Origin: Acidobacteriota bacterium
Lineage (GTDB): Bacteria; Acidobacteriota; Vicinamibacteria; Vicinamibacterales; 2-12-FULL-66-21
Direction of reading: 5' to 3'
Length of the DNA: 5,378 nt
NCBI GenBank assembly: GCA_013694635.1
Contig: JACDCA010000778.1
Coordinates: forward strand, 1 to 5,378
Shown here: positions 1 through 5,378 of the stretch, one piece after another
Layout of the letters: every line of letters starts with the position of its first letter
How positions within the stretch are numbered: the first letter of the stretch is position 1
Program-made: the position numbers and the translations under genes
The notes under the pieces: model-generated
The model's input: the letters and a program-made list of their open reading frames with translations, nothing else
What the model was told of the DNA's origin: nothing
Database searches by the model: none

Positions 1-1
1 G

Positions 2-793
2 CCTCAGGTCGTGCCCCATCCCGACAGTGTTTCGGTCTTCAGGCTGGAGGAGTCGCGCCGGCTGATCAAGCGCCAGGGGGACCAGTTCGTCGTCGGCGAT
101 AGCGTCCACTCCCCTGCCGCGCTCGCCGCCGAAGCGGTGGACCATCCTGAGCGATTCAGCCCGAATGTGCTGCTCCGCCCGGTCGTGCAGGACAGGCTCT
201 TCCCGACGATCTGCTATGTCGCGGGGCCGAGCGAGCTGGCATACCTCGGACAGCTCCGCGGTATCTACGAACACTTCGGCGTGCCCATGCCGATCATGTA
301 TCCACGCGCCAGTGCGACGCTGATCGATTCGGCGACGGCGCGGTTTCTGGCGAAGTACGACATCCCTATCGAGGACTTGCAGCGCCAGGATGAATCCGCG
401 CTGAACCGGCTGCTCGAAGCGCAGCTGCCGCAGAACGTCGAGGAGGCCTTGAGTGAGGCTGAGGCGTCTGTTCGCCGGACGATGGAGCGGGTGATCGAGG
501 TGATGCCCGACGTCGACTCGACGCTCGCGGGGGCGGCAAAGACGACGCTCGGCCGAATGGAGCACGACCTGAAAGGCCTGCGAAGCAAGATGATCCAGTC
601 GGCCAAGAGGCGCGACGAAACGCTGCGCCGGCAGTTCGCCCGCGCGCAGGCGCAGATCTTCCCGCAGGGGCATCCGCAGGAACGCACCTTGGGAGTCGTG
701 TTCTTTCTGAACCTCTACGGTCCAGCCCTGGTCGAGCGGCTGATCGAGGAACTCCCGCTGCAGCTCGGGAAGCATTGGGTCATCACGATTTAA
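2..793 (+). CDS. bshC: Bacillithiol biosynthesis cysteine-adding enzyme BshC (C-terminal half, 5' end outside window)
   Basis: BshC is the putative cysteine ligase that adds cysteine to glucosaminyl-malate in the last step of bacillithiol synthesis, a cytoplasmic low-molecular-weight thiol. The frame is open to the left edge, so a GTG at position 11 is probably an internal valine and the true start is upstream. About 263 residues are visible, roughly half of the usual length of about 530-540. Numbering from the GTG, recognisable BshC features are FSPNVLLRPVVQD (about 49-61), YVAGPSELAYLGQL (69-82) and the VPMPIMYPRAS block (91-101). Then comes a charged helical stretch (about 125-215) that fits the family's coiled-coil dimerisation region, and the typical C-terminal end with QERTLGVVFFLNLYGP followed by HWVITI. 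The stop overlaps the convergent lyase gene. Family assignment is confident; the exact reaction rests on family knowledge, and biochemical proof of BshC catalysis is limited. Confidence 0.92.
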   Translation, partial: PQVVPHPDSVSVFRLEESRRLIKRQGDQFVVGDSVHSPAALAAEAVDHPERFSPNVLLRPVVQDRLFPTICYVAGPSELAYLGQLRGIYEHFGVPMPIMYPRASATLIDSATARFLAKYDIPIEDLQRQDESALNRLLEAQLPQNVEEALSEAEASVRRTMERVIEVMPDVDSTLAGAAKTTLGRMEHDLKGLRSKMIQSAKRRDETLRRQFARAQAQIFPQGHPQERTLGVVFFLNLYGPALVERLIEELPLQLGKHWVITI

Positions 794-2258
794 TTTCCGA
801 TTGCCGCAACGGCCTGGCGGAGGTCTTCTTCTGCCTCACGGAGGCGACCGATCGCCGATGCGTGCGACGTACGATCGGCGGCCAGGCGCGCGCGTGATTC
901 CTCGATAGCGGGCCCGGTCACGGCGGGTGACGGGCCGCCGTGCGTGCGGCGGACGTCGACGAAATTCCTCGCGCTCAACGTACGCTCGAGATCCGCGTCG
1001 GTCATCGCCACCTCGCGGCCGAGGACGGCGGACGTCGCGCCGCGCAACACCTCTCCACGCGGCGCCCCCGGGTTTCGGACGCATCCTTCGATGAACTTCG
1101 CGGCGACCGCGTGGCTCGCCTTGAACGGGATCCCATGCTCCCGCGTCAGGGTGTCGGCAAGCTCCGTAACGGTGATCCAACCCTGCTCCGCCCGCGAGGC
1201 CATGTGCTCGCGGTCGAAGGACGCGTCCGCCAACGTTGCCGCAACGAGCCGGACGGCACGCGTCGCATCCTTGAACATGGACGCCACCAGCGGCTGCAGG
1301 TCGTCTTCGGTGTCGACGATGTCCCCGAAGGGCGTGTTGTGGACCGCGAGCAGGATGGCGCTCGCCTGCCCGACCGCCTTGCTGCCAATCGCCCGCGCAT
1401 GCTCGAGGGCCACGGGGTTGCGCTTCTGCGGCATGATGCTGCTGCACTGGACGAAGCCGTCCGCGAGGCGCAGATAACCGAACTCCGCGGTGCACCACAG
1501 AAGAAGGTCCTGCACGACCCGCCCCACGCCCGCGAGCATCACCGCCGCGGCCGAGACACTCTCGAGCAGGTAATCGACCGTCGCGATGCTCCCGTAGGTA
1601 TTCCCCGTCGGCCCGTCGAACCCTAATAAGGCCGCCGTCCGGCCACGATCGATGCCAAACCCTGTCCCCGTAATCGCGCAGGCCCCGAGCGGGCTCTGGT
1701 TGGTGCTCGCATAGGCCGCGCGCAACCGCACGCCATCGCGTTCCAGCTGCTCGATCACCGCCAGGAGGTAATGCGCCACGGTGGTCGGCTGCGCCGGCTG
1801 CGTATGTGTATGAGCGGCAAAGACATCCTCGCGGTAGCGGACGCCATTTCGAGGAGGTTTTCGCGCAGGTCCAGGCTCGCCCCGGCAAGCGCCAGCACCA
1901 TCTGGCGCTGCTGCATCCGGTACATCGTCATGTCGATGTCGTTGCGGGACCGGGCGGTGTGGAGGCGGCCGGCAGCCTCTTCCCCGCAATGTTTCACCAG
2001 CAATCGCTCGATATAGAAGAAGAGGTCCTCACACGTGCCGTCGTACCGCGCCCGCTTGACTTCGTCCGGAGAGATCGTTTCGAGCCCGCCACGGATCGTC
2101 CGCGCGTCTTCGGGCCCCAGAATCCCGCAATCGGCCAGCATCACCAGATGCGCGTAATGGATGGCCAGCAGCGGAGACAAGAACTGCGCCTTCGCATCCT
2201 CGAAGTTCTCGTTGAGAACGCAGGCGACGTACTCAGGCGAAAAGCGTCCTACGGTCAT
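790..2258 (-). pseudogene. argH: Argininosuccinate lyase-like protein (ArgH family, divergent), split by a one-base frameshift
   Basis: ArgH cleaves argininosuccinate to arginine and fumarate, the last step of arginine synthesis, as a cytoplasmic homotetramer. The N-terminal part is read from ATG 2258-2256 and the C-terminal part from a second frame ending at 790. Joining Arg144 to Asp145 at about 1827 by restoring one G gives a continuous 489-residue protein. Visible superfamily motifs in the restored numbering are HTARSRND (100-107), HTHTQPAQPTT (150-160, expected catalytic His about 152), NQSPLGACAITGTGF (187-201), the signature SSIMPQKRNP with the catalytic-loop serine (273-282) and the C-terminal VRRTHGGPSP (436-445). 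Several positions differ from classical ArgH: A for G in HTGRSRND, C for G before SSIMPQK, KRNP for KKNP, and NTPFGDIVDTEDDLQ (308-322) in place of the usual YNKDMQEDKE region. It therefore belongs to a divergent ArgH-like branch and its substrate is less certain. As written, the frame-1 product ends at residue 167 without catalytic residues. A sequencing or assembly error is as likely as real gene decay, because both halves are otherwise well conserved. Confidence 0.85.
1825..1831 (-). other. Frameshift site within the argH-like gene (one base missing)
   Basis: On the minus strand the first frame reads GCG AGG (Ala143-Arg144) and then loses homology. The second frame resumes with GAT GTC TTT (Asp-Val-Phe), using the G at 1827 a second time. 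Adding one G to the GG at 1828-1827 gives GCG AGG GAT GTC. It also restores the spacing I recall for ArgH proteins between the LLEMA helix and the (Y/H)TH-Q-PAQP motif. I see no slippery heptamer or downstream pseudoknot signal that would suggest programmed frameshifting. Confidence 0.8.
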
Positions 2259-2259
2259 G

Positions 2260-2294
2260 GTTCACCGTTCATCGTTCATCGTTCGTCGTTCGTA
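2260..2294. repeat. Heptanucleotide tandem array, five copies, in the divergent argH/PBP intergenic region
   Basis: Five head-to-tail 7-bp units start at 2260, 2267, 2274, 2281 and 2288. All begin with GTTC; the last three bases vary (ACC, ATC, ATC, GTC, GTA). A degenerate sixth unit (GTTTCT) follows at 2295. The array fills most of the 71 bases between the two start codons and begins one base upstream of the argH-like ATG. Copy-number change by slippage would alter promoter or ribosome-binding spacing for one or both genes. That consequence is inference; the repeat itself is plain in the sequence. Confidence 0.85.
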
Positions 2295-2301
2295 GTTTCT
2301 G

Positions 2302-2307
2302 TACAAT
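2302..2307 (+). promoter_or_regulatory. Candidate -10 box (TACAAT) for the PBP-foldase operon
   Basis: TACAAT matches the sigma-70 -10 consensus at five of six positions and lies 22 bases before the ATG at 2330. Initiation would fall near 2313-2315, leaving a leader of about 15 bases. No good -35 hexamer is present at 16-18 bp spacing, because that interval lies inside the heptad array. The call is therefore tentative. If it is right, the ATG at 2306, which overlaps the box, cannot be the start codon for this transcript. Confidence 0.35.
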
Positions 2308-2329
2308 GCGGCTACACGACAAACGGGTC

Positions 2330-4666
2330 ATGAGCAACCGCGGTCCAGGCCTTCCGAAGACGGCTGCCGGCGTCGCGACCAGTCGGGGGCGCCCGAAGGC
2401 GGGGAAGCGCCGCCGCGGCTGGAAGCTGTACGCCCTGCTGGGGGTCGGCCTGCCGCTGATCGTCCTCTCGCTCGTCACCGCCTATTACTACGTCACGTTC
2501 TCGCGGATGATCGACGCGCGCCTTCAAGGCGCGATGCAGCGCGCGGATCCACGCGTGTTCGCCCGCCCCTTCGAAGTCCGCCGCGGCCAGGCCGTCTCCG
2601 CGCAGCAGCTCGTCGACCGCCTCAACGATCTCGGCTACGCCAATCGGGCGCGGGCGCAGTCGCCGGGTGAATTCACCGTCGGCCGCGAAGCGATCGCCAT
2701 CATGCCGCGCGATGGCGACAGGCGCGGCGAGCTGCTGCGGATCGTTTTTGCCTCCCGCGGCAAGACGCTCGACCCGACCGGCATCGACCATATCGAGGCC
2801 GTCGCAACGAAAGAGAAGTTCCACGAGCTCACGCTCGACACTCCGCTGATCACGGCGCTCATCACCTCCGCTCGCGAAAAGCGTCGTGACGTTCCGCTCG
2901 CGGCCATTCCGCCCCACATGATCAAGGCGGTACTGGCGATCGAGGACAAGCGGTTCTACGAGCACGCGGGCATCGACCCGATCGGTATCGTCAGCGCCGT
3001 GTGGGAATACGTATCCGGCGGAAGGGCGCGAATGCGCGGCGCGAGCACGCTGACGCAACAGCTGATCAAGAACACCTTCCTCACCCCCGACCGGGCGCCG
3101 ACGCGCAAGTTCAAAGAATGGCTGATGTCGATCGCGCTCGAGCGCCGGCTGAAGAAAGACCAGGTGCTCGAGCTGTATCTGAACGACGTCTACCTCGGGC
3201 ACCGCGGCTCGTTTGCCATCCGCGGTGTGCCGGAGGCCGCGCGCTTGTTCTTCGGCAAGGACATCTCGAACCTGTCGCTGACCGAAGCGGCGACGATTGC
3301 GGGAGTCATCCAGTCGCCGCCGCGTCATTCTCCGTTCAACAATCCGGACAAGTCCCGCGACCGGCGCAACGTCGTGCTGGTCGCAATGGCGTCCGCCGGG
3401 TTCATCAGCGCCGACGCCTCGGCGCGAGCGGGTCGTGAGCCCCTGCAGGTGGCGACCAGGTCTCTCGAGAACGAAGCCCCCTACTTCGTGGACTACATCA
3501 GCCAAGAGCTGCAGGACCGCCACAAGGTCACGGGGGCCGTCGACGTGTACACCACTCTCGACGTGCACCTGCAGAAGATCGCGCAGGACGCCGTGCGCGA
3601 CGGGCTGGTCCGCATCGACGCGATCCTCGCCCGGCGCAAGCGCCAGCCGGCGCAGGCTGCGCTGGTGGCGATCGACCCACGCACCGGCGACATCCTCGCG
3701 CTCATCGGCGGACGCAGCTACAACCAGTCGCAGTACAACCGGGCGACCAGCGCCAACCGACAGCCGGGTTCCGTCTTCAAGCCGTTCGTCTACCTCGCGG
3801 CCTTCGAGCAGGCGTATGCCCAGGGCCGCACCGACATCACGGCGGCGACGGTCGTGATGGACGAGCCGACGACGTGGGAGTTCAATTCGCAGACGTGGAC
3901 CCCTTCGAACTACGACGGCGAGTACGAAGGCCCCATCACGCTTCGCCGCGCGCTGGCGCTGTCGCGGAACATCGCCGCCATCAAGGTGGCGGAGACGACC
4001 GGCTACGACGAGGTCGCGGGGCTCTGGCGGCGCGTAGGGGCGGGCACGCCGCCGCGGCCGTATCCATCGATCGCCCTGGGGGTGTTCGAAGCGACGCCGA
4101 TGCAGGTGGCGAGCGCGTACACGCTGTTCCCCAACTACGGCGCGATCCGCCCGCTGCGCGCGATCCTGCGAATGGTCACCGGCGGCAACGAAGTTCAGAT
4201 CGAGCATGCGCAGCCGAGGACGGTGGCGAGGCCCGACACGACGTTTCTCGTCATGAACATGATGCGGAGCGTGATCAACGAAGGGACGGGTGCTGGTGCG
4301 CGCGCCGCCGGATTCAGTCGTGACGCGGCCGGCAAATCAGGGACGACCAACGACCTGCGCGATGCGTGGTTCATCGGTTTCACGCCCGAGCTGCTCACCG
4401 TGGTGTGGGTCGGGCTCGACGACAATCAGCCCCTGGGGCTCAGCGGCACGCAGGCGGCGCTGCCGATCTGGACCACCTTCATGAAACGCGCGCTCTCGGG
4501 GCATGCAAACGGGGACTTCCAGACGCCCGAGGGTATTTCGCTGGTGGACATCGACCGCGATACGGGAATGCTCGCCACGGCGCTGTGTCCGCGTATCTTC
4601 AAAGAAGCGTTCATCCACGGAACCGAGCCGGCTGAGGTCTGTACGCTCCACATTTTCCGTCCATAA
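2330..4666 (+). CDS. mrcB: Class A penicillin-binding protein, PBP1b-like (bifunctional glycosyltransferase/transpeptidase)
   Basis: This is a bifunctional peptidoglycan synthase anchored in the inner membrane: it polymerises lipid II into glycan strands and crosslinks the peptides. Residue numbers here count from the upstream in-frame ATG at 2306; subtract 8 for the chosen start. A basic cytoplasmic tail (27-40) precedes one membrane segment (41-63). A UB2H-like region (about 85-170, with GEFTV at 121-125) resembles E. coli PBP1b. The GT51 domain shows EDKRFYEHAG with catalytic Glu213, RGASTLTQQL (244-253), RKFKEW (267-272) and ELYLNDVYLG (289-298). The transpeptidase domain shows SVFK with the acylated Ser489, SRN (553-555) and KSGTT (677-681). 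The C-terminus has a CP...C pair (Cys761, Cys779). Its 778 residues are normal for the family and all catalytic motifs are intact. I chose ATG 2330 because the 2306 ATG overlaps a -10-like box and has no Shine-Dalgarno; 2306 remains possible. The symbol reflects PBP1b-like architecture, not proven orthology. Confidence 0.93.
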   Translation: MSNRGPGLPKTAAGVATSRGRPKAGKRRRGWKLYALLGVGLPLIVLSLVTAYYYVTFSRMIDARLQGAMQRADPRVFARPFEVRRGQAVSAQQLVDRLNDLGYANRARAQSPGEFTVGREAIAIMPRDGDRRGELLRIVFASRGKTLDPTGIDHIEAVATKEKFHELTLDTPLITALITSAREKRRDVPLAAIPPHMIKAVLAIEDKRFYEHAGIDPIGIVSAVWEYVSGGRARMRGASTLTQQLIKNTFLTPDRAPTRKFKEWLMSIALERRLKKDQVLELYLNDVYLGHRGSFAIRGVPEAARLFFGKDISNLSLTEAATIAGVIQSPPRHSPFNNPDKSRDRRNVVLVAMASAGFISADASARAGREPLQVATRSLENEAPYFVDYISQELQDRHKVTGAVDVYTTLDVHLQKIAQDAVRDGLVRIDAILARRKRQPAQAALVAIDPRTGDILALIGGRSYNQSQYNRATSANRQPGSVFKPFVYLAAFEQAYAQGRTDITAATVVMDEPTTWEFNSQTWTPSNYDGEYEGPITLRRALALSRNIAAIKVAETTGYDEVAGLWRRVGAGTPPRPYPSIALGVFEATPMQVASAYTLFPNYGAIRPLRAILRMVTGGNEVQIEHAQPRTVARPDTTFLVMNMMRSVINEGTGAGARAAGFSRDAAGKSGTTNDLRDAWFIGFTPELLTVVWVGLDDNQPLGLSGTQAALPIWTTFMKRALSGHANGDFQTPEGISLVDIDRDTGMLATALCPRIFKEAFIHGTEPAEVCTLHIFRP

Positions 4667-4673
4667 TAGAAGA

Positions 4674-5378
4674 ATGTTCACCGTTTCCCGGAGCGCAATA
4701 GCTGCGCTTGCATGCATAACCATGTGTTCCAGCGGCTGCCGTAAACCGGCCGCAACCGAGGCCGGCGCTGCCACCACCACCGCAGTCGGAACGACGGCAG
4801 CGGCCGATCCCAAGAAACCGGTTCCCGAGACGCTCCCCGACGTCCTCGCCCGCGTGAACGGCGAGTCGATCACGAAGGCCGAGTTCCAACAGCAGATCTC
4901 GCAGATGGAGATGGCCGCCGGCCAGCAGGTACCGAAGGAACAGCGCGACGAGATCTACCGGAAGGCGCTCGACCAGTTGATCAACGTGAGGGTACTCAAG
5001 CTCGAAGCGAATACGCGGAACCTCGCGGCGGACGACAAGGCCGTCGAGGAGCAGATGCAGAAGATCAGGAGCCAGTTCCCTTCCGAAGAGGAGTACACGA
5101 AGGCGCTCTCAGCCCGGGGCATGACGCCGGAGAAACTGCGGAGCATCATGGTCGATGAGTCGCGCATCAACAAGATGATGGAAGTGGAGTCGGCGGGCGC
5201 CACGGCGGTGACTGACGCCGAGATCCGCGAGTTCTTCGAGAAGAATCCCGACAAGTTCAAGCAGCCGGAAGCCGTCCGCGCGAGCCACGTGCTCATTCGC
5301 GTCCAGCCCGGCGACGAGGCGGCGCAGAAAAAGGCGCGGGCCGAAATCCAGAACGTCCATCGACAGGCGAAGGCGGGG
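4674..5378 (+). CDS. Exported parvulin-type peptidyl-prolyl cis-trans isomerase, SurA/PrsA-like (3' end outside window)
   Basis: The gene encodes a periplasmic or membrane-anchored foldase with a SurA_N-like chaperone region and the beginning of a parvulin (rotamase) domain. The frame runs 235 residues and is still open at the right edge, so most of the catalytic domain is missing. Residues 1-22 look like a signal peptide: a short N-region with Arg6, a hydrophobic core (8-17) and SSGC ending at Cys22, an imperfect lipobox because the -3 position is Ser. An Ala/Thr-rich linker (25-46) fits a lipoprotein tether. VLARVNGESITKAEF (57-71) is the typical start of the SurA_N domain, and helical sequence follows to about 190. 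The parvulin domain begins with VRASHVLIRV (201-210). The start lies 7 bp after the PBP stop, implying cotranscription. An AGAAGA run abuts the ATG, too close for a good Shine-Dalgarno, so translational coupling to the PBP gene is plausible. It could be a SurA, PrsA or PpiD-like member. Confidence 0.88.
   Translation, partial: MFTVSRSAIAALACITMCSSGCRKPAATEAGAATTTAVGTTAAADPKKPVPETLPDVLARVNGESITKAEFQQQISQMEMAAGQQVPKEQRDEIYRKALDQLINVRVLKLEANTRNLAADDKAVEEQMQKIRSQFPSEEEYTKALSARGMTPEKLRSIMVDESRINKMMEVESAGATAVTDAEIREFFEKNPDKFKQPEAVRASHVLIRVQPGDEAAQKKARAEIQNVHRQAKAG

Noticed and set aside
803..813. GCCG-CAA-CGGC hairpin just past the bshC stop as a terminator
   Set aside because: The stem is only four base pairs, no T tract follows, and it lies inside the coding end of the lyase gene.
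848..878. Inverted repeat CCGATCG / CGATCGG
   Set aside because: A 7-bp stem with a 17-base loop inside a coding region and no T tract on either strand; easily expected by chance in GC-rich DNA.
940..1626. Plus-strand open frames opposite the argH-like gene
   Set aside because: They are antisense shadows of well-conserved lyase sequence, with low-complexity Arg-rich translations and no family resemblance.
1820..1835. Programmed ribosomal frameshifting in the argH-like gene
   Set aside because: No slippery X-XXY-YYZ heptamer, internal Shine-Dalgarno or obvious downstream structure is visible, and I know of no recoding in this family.
790..1989. The C-terminal lyase frame as an independent gene of its own
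   Set aside because: Its first 50 or so residues (Pro/Arg-rich) are the out-of-frame reading of the N-terminal lyase sequence. Homology begins only after the frameshift, so it is half of a broken gene.
2259..2329. A minus-strand sigma-70 promoter for the argH-like gene (TTGTAC, 17 bp, AACGAT)
   Set aside because: Both hexamers match the consensus at only three positions and the -10 candidate is made of repeat sequence; not supportable.
2312..4207. A 631-codon open frame on the minus strand opposite the PBP gene
   Set aside because: It is fully antisense to a gene with all its catalytic motifs intact. Its translation is rich in Arg, Asp and Val with no recognisable domain, as expected from high-GC shadow frames.

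Overview
The window is GC-rich, densely coding bacterial DNA with four protein-coding loci and almost no intergenic space. A bacillithiol-type cysteine ligase (BshC), a divergent argininosuccinate-lyase-like protein, a bifunctional class A penicillin-binding protein with a UB2H-like domain and a SurA/PrsA-type foldase together fit a Gram-negative, high-GC member of the Acidobacteriota, perhaps Vicinamibacteria-like. That placement is an inference from gene content and protein style; no rRNA or other taxonomic marker is present.

Layout: (1) positions 2-793, plus strand, hold the C-terminal half of bshC, whose start lies outside the window. (2) Positions 790-2258, minus strand, hold an argH-like lyase that converges on bshC; the two stop codons share the palindrome TTAA. 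The lyase is split by an apparent one-base deletion at about 1827-1828, just before its catalytic-histidine motif. Adding one base back gives a continuous protein of 489 residues. (3) Positions 2259-2329 are the short divergent intergenic region. It holds five tandem copies of a 7-bp unit and a TACAAT -10-like box. (4) Positions 2330-4666, plus strand, encode a PBP1b-like peptidoglycan synthase. (5) From 4674 to the window end, the 5' part of a parvulin-type peptidyl-prolyl isomerase gene follows after a 7-bp gap, almost certainly in the same operon.

Functionally, the right half is a cell-envelope unit (peptidoglycan synthesis plus an exported folding factor). The left half is small-molecule metabolism (low-molecular-weight thiol synthesis and an amino-acid lyase). 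I see no mobile element, CRISPR array, tRNA, rRNA or convincing terminator, and no clearly new multi-gene system. The features most worth checking are the broken, divergent argH-like gene and the heptanucleotide array between the divergent genes.
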